A stretch of DNA of 64,000 nucleotides from Lunularia cruciata (GCA_948567375.1 OX419759.1:7966744-8030743), one strand, 5' to 3'. Shown: positions 21,927 to 33,490, counted from the stretch's first letter. A program made the numbers and translations. Notes: generated from the sequence alone by a model not told the origin.

Positions 21927-22690
21927 AAGATGTTTTGAAGATGAGGGTTTGTTTAGTCTTTTGGCAGCTGCTCACGTGCAATCTGAAAGGAAATGTTGTG
22001 AACTTGATCGCCAACTGTAGAGTAGTTGATGTCAGATGCTTGCACATATCTTTTAGAGGATGTGCACATCATGTTTTTCTACATACTTTGTTTTGAGCTT
22101 TTTCAAGAACGTTCATTTTCTTCCTTAACCGGAGGCATTGAAATAAAATTAAATACATAGGTTTCTTTCGCTTGCCATCAATGGGAAATTTGTTGATAGA
22201 ATCGCATGCTAGAACGTAGTTCCTTTCTATTACAGATGGAGTAATAGTGTCTTGTTGGCATGGGGGAGGGGTCAAGGCTGACCAACATCTGTACTATCAT
22301 GCGGAATCTAAATACAAAGAAATGCTTACAGCTAGAAGAAGCCATGGTGAAATCATTGAATACGGGTGATTTCTTTGAAATGAAGCTTTACGCACTTTCC
22401 GATACGGATAGACTCACACTTGGAATTGTAAGAGATGCAAGAGGTAAAGTTTGTAGAAAGGTTGCACTCGCTCGTACTCAACCATCACACACTTTGAACT
22501 TAAAGATCTCCAAGTATGGACAAGGATTCCTCTACCAACCTCTATATCATTCTCAATACGGGAAAAATAGTTAATGCTATCACCATTTTTGTTATCGTGA
22601 TTCTTCTTGAAATATCACCATCAGAAATATATAGTACTGTAGAGATTTGACTCCCGGTCATCAACGATAAATATTAAGTTGCACAGTCTT
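21927..22690. other. Mostly unassigned stretch; short open frame 22260-22574
   Basis: 22050-22275 on the minus strand may be the N-terminal side of the hAT-like transposase (PSVIERNYVLACDSINKF). On the plus strand, 22260-22574 is a 104-codon open frame of ordinary composition (KVCRKVALARTQPSHTLNLK). I do not recognise it and cannot tell whether it is a gene fragment. Confidence 0.25.
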
Positions 22691-23484
22691 GGATGGAAAT
22701 TTATACTCGATGAAGTCAGGTTACTGAGTCGGACATTAATACTTGTCATCTGGAATTTCGTAATTTCGTACTTTTGCTGGACCATAGAACTGGGTCACTG
22801 GCAATGAAGCGCGGAAAGATGCGAACAGGACAGTGGTAGCCTCGCCGTTAAGTTAGGGAAGAGTCCCTGTCTACCTTTGCAGCCATCTGCTACAGTAGTT
22901 TGGAATCCCGCTACTGTAACACCACAGACTATCCGAATCCGTATCAACAATAGTCCAGCTCAAAACCCTACCCTTGGAAATGGAACGATTATCACCTTGT
23001 ACCGATTATCACCTTTAAGCATCCAAGCCGTCAGATACGGCGTGGATAGAATGTCGCAGGTACTAAAGTCGGCATATAGTGCTCTTTTAGCGGGACCTCC
23101 AGTTTAGCGAGGTTTTTAAACTGACGGGAAATTCTGCTTAGAACAGAAAGCACCAGTGGAGCGTGCATCGGCAGTGCAATAGACTGTCAACAGTGTTACG
23201 GTACAGCAGATCATAATCCCAAGTGAAAGGCCAATGCGGATTCGGTCATTAAGTACAGGATTCCGGACTGCTACAGTCGATTCTGAGAGAATCCTGACCA
23301 ATTTCTGGGATGAAAGAGCGGAAGATTGTGGACGCTTTGGGAAAAGTGTCATGTGTCACAGCAAAAGGTGCGCATTGTTCTATTGTCAACTTTGCAAGTT
23401 TTCTGCTTGGTCTTCTTCTAATGCAATGAAGAGGAGTAGGAAATCGGGTTGCAGTAGTAATACTGTGCAGGGAGTTGACTGGAT

Positions 23485-23854
23485 AAAAGGCGACCGCGTA
23501 AGAAAAATGAAGGATGGGAAGACCCCATCAAGCCGTACAAAGGTAACATGGGGCTAAGCCCCAATAGAGTCGGTACCAGAAATTTGCCCTACAGCACCTA
23601 AGATATCCGAGCTATGCAAGTCGTACGGTCTACACACAACTGGAGCATCTGAAGAAACATCACCTAATGTGATTGCTCTCCTATGGATTGCACCGGCCAC
23701 TGCCCTCTGTAGAGCAATGGACACACGCTGTCTAAAATATGCAACAAAGTATGAGAGTGAGAGTGGTACCCCTGACGCCTAACATGATAAGCTCTCGTGC
23801 ACTCCCTGACAAATGTGTCAAATGCCGTGTCCATCGCTCCATATAACTCTGGAT
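23485..23854 (-). mobile_element. 5'-truncated LINE with target-site duplication
   Basis: 370 bp of the family 3' end in reverse orientation: AAAAGGCGACCGCG, tail hairpins, and coding sequence for the C-terminal region. It is flanked by GAGTTGACTGGAT (23472-23484) and GAGTTGATTGGAT (23855-23867), a 13-bp duplication with one difference. The paralogous place at about 54308-54322 in copy 2 has the sequence once, the empty site. Confidence 0.95.
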
Positions 23855-24249
23855 GAGTTGATTGGATGGGAACCGCGGTATTAGGATTAGGGTCTACAGC
23901 GACTTGTTGACCAGCAGGCAGGGATGAGTTCTGGAGCTCGTGCAAGGGAAGCAGACGAGGAAATGCATGCAGTTGTTGATTATTGCCGACTTTATTTTGG
24001 ATTTGAATTCTGTACCTTCGCATCTACCATTGCTAGGAAGGGGAGAAGATTATGGAGTTTGAGGAGCATGGAAGCCGGAGGCATGGCTACGGCAGTTGAT
24101 GGTAGTGTCGTTGTAGAGCCCGCTAAAACTATTACCACCGAACAAGGTACTAGAGAAATTCTTCTCGGAACGATATGCATGAATGTAGACAAGAGAAAAC
24201 GTATTTTAACGAAGTGAACAAATAAGACACACGTCGAGTTAGAAGGAAA

Positions 24250-24607
24250 TGGGTGACCACCTAGAAAACACTAGGAATGGGAAGATCCCATCAAGCCGGC
24301 CCAAGGGGGAGAGGAGAAAGGTAAAATGGTGCTAAACCTCAATAGAGTCTATATGAGAAATATGCTTTATAACACCTAAAATATTTGAGCTATGTTGATT
24401 GGTTTATAAACAACAAGAGCATCCTAAGAAATATCACCTAGTGTGATTGTTTTCCTATAGATTACTCCAACCATTGCACTCGGTTGAACAATGTACACAT
24501 GCTGTCTAAAATATATTACAAAATATGAAAGTGAAAGTGATACCCTATGGCGCCTAACATGATAAGTTCTTGTGCATTCCCCGACCAATATGTTAAATGT
24601 TGTGTCC
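24250..24607 (-). mobile_element. LINE copy, 3' part, split from its 5' part by a copia element
   Basis: Family 3' tail and C-terminal coding region in reverse, running into the assembly gap. The target duplication GAGTTAGAAGGAAA (24236-24249) pairs with GAGCTAGAAGTGAAA (28194-28208) on the other side of the copia element, so 24250-28193 is one LINE with a copia inside. Copy 2 lacks the insertion near 54710-54750. Confidence 0.9.
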
Positions 24608-24807
24608 NNNNNNNNNNNNNNNNNNNNNNNNNNNNNNNNNNNNNNNNNNNNNNNNNNNNNNNNNNNNNNNNNNNNNNNNNNNNNNNNNNNNNNNNNNNNN
24701 NNNNNNNNNNNNNNNNNNNNNNNNNNNNNNNNNNNNNNNNNNNNNNNNNNNNNNNNNNNNNNNNNNNNNNNNNNNNNNNNNNNNNNNNNNNNNNNNNNNN
24801 NNNNNNN
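24608..24807. other. Assembly gap, 200 N
   Basis: Exactly 200 N, probably a placeholder length. The left side is LINE in reverse, the right side is copia in forward orientation, so the gap hides the copia 5' end (5' LTR, gag, protease) and about 360 bp of LINE. Open frames drawn across the N are meaningless. Confidence 1.
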
Positions 24808-25430
24808 TTCTCAATTATGGCACCTTTGTTTGGGTCATATGAGTGAAAGGGGTCTAAGTGAATTGTCCAAGCAATAACTTCTGAAGGGCCTTAAAAGTTG
24901 CAAGTTAAATTTTGTGAGCATTTTGTAATAGGAAATCAACGGAGGGTAAGCTTTTCCACAAGAGTTCATTGCACAAAGGGAATTTTAGACTGTGCATTTT
25001 GATGTTTGGGCACCTATATCTTCAAAATCTGGAGCATTATATTTTGTATCTTTGGTTGATGTTACTCTAGTAGAGTATGGGTCTACACCATGAAGCAAAA
25101 ATCAGAGGTCTTCTCCATCTTTAAACAATGGAAGGTGATGATGGAGAAACAAACTGAAGGAAAGTGAAGTGTTTGAGATCTGATAATGGCGGAGAATACA
25201 AATCTGGAGAGTTTGATAGATTGTAAATGTGAAGGGATAATTCATCACTTAACCATATAGGATACTCCTCAACAAAATGTTGTGGCAAAGTGGATAAATT
25301 GTACACTCTTGGAGAAAGCAAGAGTATGTTAAGCAATGCCGGATTGGAGAGGAGTTTTTGGGCAGAAGCTATAAATATGGCTTGTCATCTAGTAAACATT
25401 TCTCCCTCTACTGCCTATTACGACACCTAT
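24808..25430 (+). pseudogene. Copia pre-integrase and integrase core remnant
   Basis: 24808-24880 gives the pre-integrase LGHMSERGL motif. From 24980 to 25380 broken frames give HFDVWAP, FSIFKQWK, CLRSDNGGEYKSGEF and FWAEAI, i.e. the integrase core with the SDNGGEY motif. At least six stops or shifts occur. Confidence 0.8.
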
Positions 25431-25713
25431 GGAAAAATGGACAGGTCGGCATGTTGATTACTCTTCACTAAGAATGTTTGGATGCATAGCTTATGTTCAT
25501 ATTCAACAAGAACAAAGGACAAAGTTAGATCCCAAATCTAGAAAATGTATATTCTTGGGATATGAGAAGGATACAAAGGAATATAGAGTATGGGATCTAG
25601 AAAGGTGTTGTCTTGTTGTGAGTAGGGATTTAGTTTTTGATGAGACTAGTACTATGAAGACTATTACCAGAGCAGAAGAAAAGAAAAAAAATAATTCAAT
25701 CAGACTTTGTTAA
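25429..25713 (+). pseudogene. Copia integrase C-terminal region
   Basis: Open for 94 codons: EKWTGRHVDYSSLRMFGCIAYVHI, then LDPKSRKCIFLGYEKDTKEYRVWD and VVSRDLVFDE, the typical copia stretch after the integrase core. It ends in a lysine-rich run with a frameshift. Confidence 0.9.
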
Positions 25714-25795
25714 GACAGACATTGATCTTGGAAATGAATACATCTCACCTCTTGTAGATCTACCAAGTGAACCATTAGAAGAGCAAAGTCCAAAA

Positions 25796-26976
25796 GTGAT
25801 TCATAAACCTAGATATCCAAATAGGGATAGAAGGCCTCCAAAGAGATTTGATGATTCATTTGTAGCTTATGCTCTTCTTACGGAGAATGGTGAGCCTTCT
25901 TCATATGAAGAGGCAATGCAAGATCAAGAGTGTCAAAAGTGGCATTGTGCAATGGAAGAGGAGATGAAGTCTTTGGCCAAAAACCAAACTTTGAGACTTG
26001 CAAAATTGCCTATGTGAAAGAAGGCAATTGGTTGCAAATGGATATTCCGGAAGAAGGAAGGACTTCCAAAATCAGGTGGATATTGATACAAAGCAAGGCT
26101 TGTAGCAAAGGGTTACAGCCAAAAGAAGGTATTGACTTCAATGAGATTTTTTCACCAATGGTAAAAAACTCTTCAATTTGTGCACTATTGGCAATAGTTG
26201 CATTGCATAACTTAGAGTTGGAGCAACTAGATGTTACACTTGCTTTTTTGCATGGAGAATTGGAGGAGGAGATTTATATGCATCAACTTGAAGGATTTGT
26301 GGTACCAACAAATGAGAACCTAGTTTGCAAGTTACAAAAGTCATTATATGGACTAAAGCAAAGTCCAAGACTGTGGTACATGAAATTTGATGCCTTCATG
26401 TTGAAGCATAGATATCAGGAGTGAGTCAGATTGTTGTGTGTACCTCAAGTAGTTACATGGACCTAGAGTATTTGATTTAATCATCTTAGTACTATATGTG
26501 GATGATATGCTGATTGTTGTGGAGGATATGGTTGAGATGGAGAAATTGAAAGCACAACTTGGTAAGGAGTTTGATATGAAGGACTTGGGTTCTTCAAAGA
26601 GGGTGCTTGGGATTGAGATCCACCGGGACAGGAGCAAGGAAAGTTTTGGATATCTCAAAGGAGATATTTGGAAAATTTACTTGTTCTTTTCGGCATGGAG
26701 AATGCAAAAACAGTGAGCACTCCAATGACAAGTCATTTTAGGATATCATTGGAGCCATGTCCAGAAAATTAGCAGGAGAGAAAATTGATGTCAAATATCC
26801 CTTACGCTAGTGCTGTTGGAAGTTTAATGTATGCTATGGTCTGCACTAGACCAGACATCTCATATGCTGTGACTATGGTGAGTAGATACATGGCAAATCT
26901 AGAAACAACATTGGGAAGTTGTGAAGTGGATACTTTGTTACTTGAAAGGGACTATAAATATTGGCATTGTCTTTGA
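25796..26976 (+). pseudogene. Copia reverse transcriptase remnant
   Basis: 25796-26017 holds the N-terminal part (PSSYEEAMQDQECQKWHCAM). 25930-26424 continues in another frame with EGIDFNEIFSPMVK, LDVTLAFLHGELEEEIYM and KSLYGLKQSPRLWY. 26498-26716 holds the catalytic YVDDM region (VDDMLIVVED) and KDLG...LGIEI. 26785-26976 has PYASAVGSLMYAMVCTRPDISYAV. At least three frameshifts are needed. Confidence 0.92.
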
Positions 26977-27466
26977 TGTGGAGAAGAATCAAGATGGTGG
27001 ACTTACAGGGTATGTAGATTCTGATATTTCCGGAGACTTGGATAAGAGAAGGTCTACAACAAGATATGTTTTTACACTTGTTGGTGGTGCAGTATGTTGG
27101 AAGTCTACTCTCCAATCTATTGTTGTTCTTTCTACTGCAGAGGCAGAATATATGGCAACAACTGAGGCTCCCAAAGAGGCAATATGGCTAGAAAGATTAG
27201 CCAAGGATGTAGGACTCCCTAACAAGAAGTCCACAATTTATTGTGATAGCAAAAGCGCTATTCACTTGGCAAAGAATCAAGTATATCGTTCAAGGACAAA
27301 GCATATTGATGTGAGATATCATTTTATCAGGGAAGCTAGGACCAATGGTGAAATCAATTTGCAAAAGATTGGCACAGAGGTAAATGCAGCTGATATGTTG
27401 ACTAAACCTGTTCTTGTTGAGAAGTTCAAGTTATGCATGAACTTGCTCAACTGTGACAAATGGTGA
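26921..27466 (+). pseudogene. Copia RNase H domain
   Basis: 181 codons, the longest open piece of this element: GYVDSDISGDLDKRRSTTRY, AEYMATTEAPKEAIWLE, IYCDSKSAIHLAKN, RTKHIDVRYHFIRE and ADMLTKPV. Catalytic Asp, Glu and Asp positions of RNase H are present. It ends with LNCDKW and a stop, the usual copia Pol end. Confidence 0.93.
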
Positions 27467-27570
27467 AATCAATTTGCAAAAGATTGGCACAAAGGTAAAT
27501 GCAGCTGATATGTTGACTAAACCTGTTCTTGTTGAGAAGTTCAAGTTATGCATTAACTTGCTCAACGTAC
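27344..27570 (+). repeat. 115-bp tandem duplication at the end of copia pol
   Basis: 27344-27458 is repeated at 27459-27570 with only a few changes. The second copy lies behind the stop codon and does not code. Confidence 0.95.
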
Positions 27571-27599
27571 AATGTTGCTCTTTGGGATGATAAGGTGGA

Positions 27600-28045
27600 T
27601 ACAAACAAAAGGTGTAGATTTTTATGTTTGGCTTGCTATAAGTGACTTGACTGATCAAGAGCAAGAGCAAAACTTGACTGATTGAAACTCCTTACTGTAA
27701 CATGCGATTATGTGCAATCACTTGTCTAGATATATTCAGTCACTTCTAAGTCTAAGTATTAAAGTGATTAGATATCTTGAGTGGTTAATACTCATGAAGT
27801 CCCACAGGTCAATATTCAGGAGTTCACTTGGATGACAGAGATGAGGAACTATCCCTATGTGTGTATATATACATATGTGCAAAGAGGAATAAAGGTTCGA
27901 AGGCTGATAAGAGCCTATTTCAGCCGTGGAGGTAGCTTCCTGGACAGAAAGTGAACCGCATTACTTCCTTATGTCTTCTGATTTCCAGTTAATGGGGTTT
28001 ATGATGTGTTATTGCAAGTGGTCCTAGGGATTGTATTTTCTAACA
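27600..28045 (+). repeat. Probable 3' LTR of the copia element
   Basis: Begins after a purine-rich AAGGTGGA and ends in TAACA just before LINE sequence resumes. It includes a TATATATAC box near 27866. The 5' partner is not visible, so the left end is approximate. Confidence 0.5.
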
Positions 28046-28193
28046 ATATGGACCCGGTATTGCATCTAATGTAGGAATGCATCACACTCACAAGTGAGTA
28101 TTGAAGATGCAAATGGGTGGACCAAACCTAGGCGAAACCTCATCGCGGTAGAGAAAGTAACTGATGTGAGTTGGAATGCCCTAATGCATGGCC
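28046..28193 (-). mobile_element. LINE copy, 5' (truncated) part behind the copia insertion
   Basis: Aligns in reverse with 46365-46490 of the long LINE (region before and over the CCHC knuckle). With 24250-24607 it forms one insertion bounded by a matching target duplication. Confidence 0.85.
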
Positions 28194-28445
28194 GAGCTAG
28201 AAGTGAAAATTATCTTTTCTTGTGCCCTTTGTCCTAGCCAATTTTAGCAGCATGCCATGTCCCTGGATTATGTAAGTAGCACACTGTTACTTTCTTTCCT
28301 CCTGACGCAATGCAGCTACTTAAGATCTTTGTAATCAGAAGAAAGCAGTCTCAAGGGTTAGGATTCTTATAACCAACTATTCAGGTTTCTGGTGCTACCC
28401 GAAACTCGACATTTTTCTCGTTTTGTGGTCGTTAACGCCAAACAT

Positions 28446-28571
28446 GCTTCCTAGACTTGGAAAGGTTCTCGAGTGACGAAGGAAACGAATGTGGAGGTAC
28501 AATTCAACTTGGACGGAACAGGGATCTGTGATCCTGACACTGGCATACCTTTTCTCGACCACATGCTTGAT
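28446..28571 (+). pseudogene. HISN5: HISN5 exon remnant, copy 1
   Basis: One exon of imidazoleglycerol-phosphate dehydratase, the histidine-biosynthesis enzyme that in plants works in the plastid. After a one-base deletion near 28460 the frame reads [18 protein letters not shown] and then [10 protein letters not shown], ending at a GTGAGT donor. The following intron matches copy 2 up to about 29065, and then ankyrin-gene flank follows directly, so the later exons are deleted here. It cannot make an enzyme. Confidence 0.9.
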
Positions 28572-29362
28572 GTGAGTATGTAGTGGAAGGACCTGGGACC
28601 TGGTCCAGGAGAATGCCTCTTTTGAGTGCCAAAGTTCATGGATTCAAGGCGTAAAGGGTCAGGGAGCGCTGAAACTCAATGAAGAACATATCTTGGGATG
28701 CTATGGATAACTCATGTCATGTAGACGGACTCTCACTGACGAACTATCTGCAATCGTATCCTATTCCATACCGGAGAATGTGAGAACCATTCGTTGATCA
28801 TCTCTAAAGTTTACATCACTAATCCACGCTGCAATTAGATGTAATTTCTAAAAGACTTGTAACACAAGGAATTCAAGTAAGACAAAAAGTGGACATATAA
28901 CAATGATCTCTGCTGAGGAAGTACATGTATGCCAAGATGCTCTTGTTTGTTGAATCTCGGCACACATTTCGTTATTTCAAATAGTTTGTGACTGGTAAGT
29001 AGACTTGTTCTCGCTCAGATCTTTTGAGACCTCGTTCTTATTGTTTGTCTGGAACTTATTTGTTAAATCTTCCAGTAACAATTTATTTGTCCTCCAGTAA
29101 ATACCGACATATCCCTAAAGTAGGTTTTCCACAGCTATAATCCGTATCAGTGATTCCTATATGTCTGATTTCCGTCTAAATTGATGACCTAGAAAGAGTT
29201 ACATTCTGAAAAATGGGACGGTAGATTTTCAGTTCTCTAGCTTCCTTTCGCTTGTTCTTTTCTAGCCTGCATTTGCATTACATCTTTAAGACTCTGCCAA
29301 GTGGTGCGTGTGACTTGCTTTATTCGTAGTGTCAGAGTGGGAGACATCTCAAGTAGATGTGC

Positions 29363-32300
29363 TCACAGGTGTTTCTTCACGTACTCTCTCAATTCCATGT
29401 TAATAAGTCCGACGAGTACTAAAAGCAGCCCCAAAGGCGTAGTAACCGGCGAGCATACTATAATTTGCAGCATAGAGGGCCCCATTAAAACTAACATTAG
29501 GTTCTCAAGGCTGTTCGTTAAGTTCTCAAGGCGATTGCTGAAAGAAAACAAACCATATCCGAGGAGGGTTGTACATTCATCCGAGGAAGTGAGCACCAAA
29601 GACTCGACTAATCGCCAAAGCCTTTTCACAAACCAGCTAATAGTCAATGTGCAAATTGATCCCCCGATCGCGACCGTACTAATCGTAACACCGCCTTGAT
29701 TCCAAGATCCATCATTCGATATGATGGCAATCGATGCTGCTGCAAACGCCACAAGAATGCACACCAAGGAAATTACCAGGAGGCTCACTGCGAAGAGCAC
29801 GCTCTTCCGCGCTCGTTTTCCCTCGCCCTGTACTGACTCTGTAGGCATGGGAAGAGAGGGAATCATAGCCAACACGATGGCCGACAAAGCCACATAGAAG
29901 GCCAAAGTGTCAAAAATAATGAAAAGCTTGACGGAAACCTTTTCTACTTGGACCGTTTCGTCCACCCCATAACCCATCGGGGGTTGAAGCGGTCCAATAT
30001 ACGAAGCTGTCGCCACGAGTGCTGCAGTCACGGAAATCGCATTCGCTGCAGTAGTGAGACTGGTTTTCATTTCTTGGGTTTCTCGTTCCACCCTCTCCGA
30101 CCACCATGCTCGAAATTCCGGAGAAGTGCCAGGACCAGGTTGCGGAGCATCCTGGCGCCCGAAGGTATCCCAAACGCTCGCTCCCGTTTGCAAGAGGAGA
30201 TTGACGCATGCCTGCCGACTATATCGGTCTGATTCCGGATCGTCTTGAAAGTCTTTCACCTTTTTGCACCATCCATCCCGAAAATTCACAACATGTAATA
30301 AGTGTTTCCCTATGCCGTCCAATTGGGACCAACCTCGAACTGCCGCATGCAAAGCAGTTAAAGGTATCGAGGGGAGACTATCCGGAGGAATATGTCCTTT
30401 GTGATCAAATTTCTCACTCTTCAAAATGGTCTGGACCATTAGGGAATCCCCGACTGCGGCAGCAAGGAGAAGACCCGGCAAACCGGCTTTCACACCGGTG
30501 TTGATCTTTCCACCGTCTTCAGCGGTCTCCCCCCGGTTCTCATCATACTGTTAACAGGATATCAAGTTATGATGGTTAAATAGAATTTAATTTTTTATTA
30601 TAAAATAAAATAAAATAATAAACTTTTTTATTTTATTTTATTTTATTTTTTTAATATTAATTTTATTATATTTTTAATATTTCTATAAACTATTAATCCT
30701 AAGTCAAAATAACGAACACTTGTATAGACATATAGATGACACCTGTTCAAAAGATATACTAATTTAGAGTACTTAGATGATTGCTAGTGAGCGATGTGAT
30801 CTGACATGCCGGTTTGCAGGAAGAAAGATTAAAGCCACTTACCCAGAGCATGTGTCGAACAAACTTGATATTCCCGACGAGTGCTGCGAGGCCTAAAGGA
30901 GCGCAGGCCGGACCGATAACTCCGTTATCTGGCGGAGTCCAATTTCTACTAGAGAAGTCCGTAAGATCGAATGTTACAAAAGGGAATAGAGATATCTTTC
31001 GCTTGTTAGGCGAATCCCTTCGCCCTTCCTTCTCGATCATTTCCATGATCGTCATCAAGAAATCTTCTTTTATAGATGGATTAAATATTGCTAAATGAAT
31101 GACTGTAATAGGTAAGGATTTTAACAATGTTATATTTTTATGCAACAAATCTATAGTAAAATATTCACGACGACGTACATAAGGGGGACATACAATACGT
31201 GGCCCACTTGCCAATGGGAACCATGATGCAAATCCGTTTCAGGCCGACACCTTCCTCACATCTACAAAACAATCCTCGGCTTCTGTTATAAACTCGAAAC
31301 TAGAATGCACGTCAGCTCCAATTTCTAAAAGTACCCGTATCAGATCCATGGGAAAATCAGGGGCCGCAGCCGCGCGATGCAATGGTGTCCGTCCAGCTCT
31401 GTCCTTGGTATTTGCCAAGCGCTTGGCCCACAGGTGGGTGGTTTCTTTAGTGGCGAAACCATCACCGAGGGCCTCCCCCAGGAGGAGATAAAGATATCTG
31501 ATCGTCTGATGATCTATTCCCACATGTAACGCTGTTCGCCCTCGACCATCTTTGAGTTCAAACAAAAACATTAACAACTCGCGTCCATCACCTTCCTTCA
31601 AAGTCTCCCTCACAATACCCCGCCAGCACCGGAACAGGTATTGCACGTCGGCGTCCAATGTACCAGGCTCTGAACTTCCTCCTACTGTGCATAAGGCGAG
31701 AAATAAATACTCGTCCATCTTCAAGAAGTTGAACTCGCACTGTTGTTCATAGTACTGAACAACACGATCTGCGCCATTTCCAATTTCTTCTAGCACTTTC
31801 TTTGTGATTTGTCGGATTCTCTCCAACTTGTCTTCGTCAATCGCTGACGGTACTGGACACCCTGAACCTAGCTTAATACCATAGGGATTAGATCGACACT
31901 TCACCAAAAGAGCTTCAGCAAGGAGCCAAGTAACATCCCGATCTCCATTAAGTAGAGCTATCGCAATTGTGTCCAGTTTACAGTTTCCCTCAACTGCCAG
32001 AATCATATCTCCTAAACTCTTACAAGGATCACGTGTTGTGGGATTCATATTGCTGCGTTCTCTGCTCATGTCGACATACTCTTTGGACTTGTCGATAATC
32101 CTCCTCACTAGTTGACTGCAGCCTTGTTTGACAGCTACGTGCATTGCATTGCATCCTTTCCAACCAGATTCCATTCTCTCAGCTTCAGATTCATCTGGAC
32201 ACATAAATAATAACTCCTTTCTCTCATCCTTATCCAGAAGACGGTCGATTGTGACGCAATTACCCTCGTGTAAAGCGGCGAACCAGTCTAATTTTGACAT
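29363..32300 (-). pseudogene. Ankyrin-PGG membrane protein gene, copy 1, with premature stop
   Basis: Two exons on the minus strand: 32300-30843 and 30547-29363, intron 30842-30548 with GTAAGT donor and CAG acceptor, phase 0. Exon 1 starts MSKLDWFAALHEGN and carries ankyrin repeats (GWKGCNAMHVAVKQG, GRGRTALHVGIDH, AGRTPLHRAAAAPDF). TGA at 31239-31241 ends it at residue 353, where copy 2 has AGA. The frame stays open behind the stop to the donor. Exon 2 has further ankyrin-like units, a PGG-like segment (LVATASYIGPLQPPMGYG) and about four hydrophobic helices. The family (ACD6/ITN1 type) acts in plant defence or stress at membranes. Readthrough or a truncated soluble ankyrin protein is possible. 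Confidence 0.85.
30548..30842 (-). other. Intron of ankyrin gene copy 1 with A/T hairpin
   Basis: 295 bp, GT-AG. About 30603-30650 contains AAAATAAAATAAAAT followed by TTTTATTTTATTTT units, an inverted repeat able to fold. The intron of copy 2 is 288 bp (62020-62307) and lacks this hairpin. Confidence 0.8.
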
Positions 32301-33490
32301 AGTTCCCTTTCAGACGCGAACCTCTGCGACACAAAACCTTAGAGATTAGCTGTAGTAAAACTCGATTCGGAACTGAAGTTCATTTCAGCTCCGATAGTTA
32401 GAACATATCCCACAATGAATTTGAAAACCTAAGTGAGAGCTGCAGAGACAACGAAGACTCCGTTATTTCCTCTGTAAACCTATTCCATGCCTTTTCACAT
32501 CACAAGGACTGAGCTGTGCTGATAAAGATATCGAATCTTTTGTGATCTTCTGTCCTGTGCTCAAAGTTCTAGTGCGCGAGTAACCTCCACCTCTGTATAG
32601 CTAGTAGTTTGTAAACCATACGAATCCAAGTGCATGTCACAAACACATAGATTAATAGATTAGAGCTAGCTTTGCTGTATAACACTCGAAAAAAGCTAGC
32701 GGCATCGACACAAACAGAATTAGCAGAACAAGATTGCAAGTTCCATCTAGGAAAAGAAAAGAGAACTTGGAGATAAGACAAGTTCAACTTGCAGAGGCAT
32801 CATATAGAAGAATCCAGTTCCGTGAACGAGTAGGTCGAATTGATGAATGGCGAAAAGTGAAGTTTAGTGGAAATCAAAATCGATGCGTGAAATACAATTC
32901 AGCTGCTCAAACAGCAAGCAATTTCAAAGAATTGTTCATTTGCAATACACCTGACAAGCCTGCAACGACCGTGCATATCGCTAGCATTCACCTCAGAAGA
33001 ACAACAATCGTGTGACTGCTGAGAGGAAACTAAATCAGAAGAGGAAGTCGCAGCATGCACGCCTCTGAGACAGCATGTGTAGTTCCCCAGTCTTTTATCT
33101 CAATGTTGAGGAAGGTATCGCTCGAATGCTGAAGGACACATGGGAACCAAGCTCATTGTTTAAGATGTTTAAGATGTTTAAGATGCAGCCCGCTGCATCT
33201 TAAACATCTGAATAGGAGAATCACGAGTTTCCTGTAAGTGCTTCAGTCCACTCTGGAATCGCACAATGTAGTTTTCTGGAAAATATTTGTAATGTGCCGA
33301 CTCAGGCAGAATGCTGAAGGTCGACGCCGGGCTGGGCTTATTCCACAGAATAGGGGAAACGAGTAGTCAAAGTAACACGATCCACCTTGATAAGATTCTT
33401 TACGCCATCAATGTCACTCAATTTACTAAATATATCTAGATGGTATAGTTAAGTTGAACAAATGAAAACCCGCCTCTTGTATAGCCTTCG
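32301..33490. other. Upstream flank of ankyrin gene copy 1; hairpin at 33172-33209
   Basis: 32301-32430 is conserved in copy 2 and is the likely 5' untranslated and promoter region. Beyond it I see no gene. 33159-33187 has three TTTAAGATG units. 33172-33188 and 33193-33209 form a perfect 17-bp stem with loop CCCG. Confidence 0.5.

Larger units (their letters stand above)
24808..28045 (+). mobile_element. Ty1/copia retrotransposon, 3' part
   Basis: Domains in copia order on the plus strand: GAG-pre-integrase (LWHLCLGHMSERGLSELSKQ), integrase, reverse transcriptase, RNase H, then an LTR-like region that ends where LINE homology resumes (about 28047). The integrase-before-RT order defines copia. 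All frames are broken, so the copy is dead. The 5' half lies in the gap or is missing. Confidence 0.93.
22690..32430. repeat. Segmental duplication, copy 1
   Basis: Collinear with 53505-64000: a shared block (22690-24235 with 53510-54715), the HISN5 region (28210-29065 with 54750-55680) and the ankyrin gene with its flanks (29080-32430 with 60545-64000). Copy 1 has two LINE insertions and a copia element that copy 2 lacks. Copy 2 has the rest of HISN5 and about 3.5 kb of other repeats. Similarity ends at about 22690. On the right it reaches the end of copy 2 in this window, so the real end is unknown. Confidence 0.9.

Noticed and set aside
24547-24877. Open frames that cross the N run
   Set aside because: Stops cannot be seen in N. 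Only the right end (LGHMSERGL) is real, as part of copia.
29910-30232. Open frames on the other strand or frame of the ankyrin exons
   Set aside because: Present in both copies only because the real exons are conserved. No domain.
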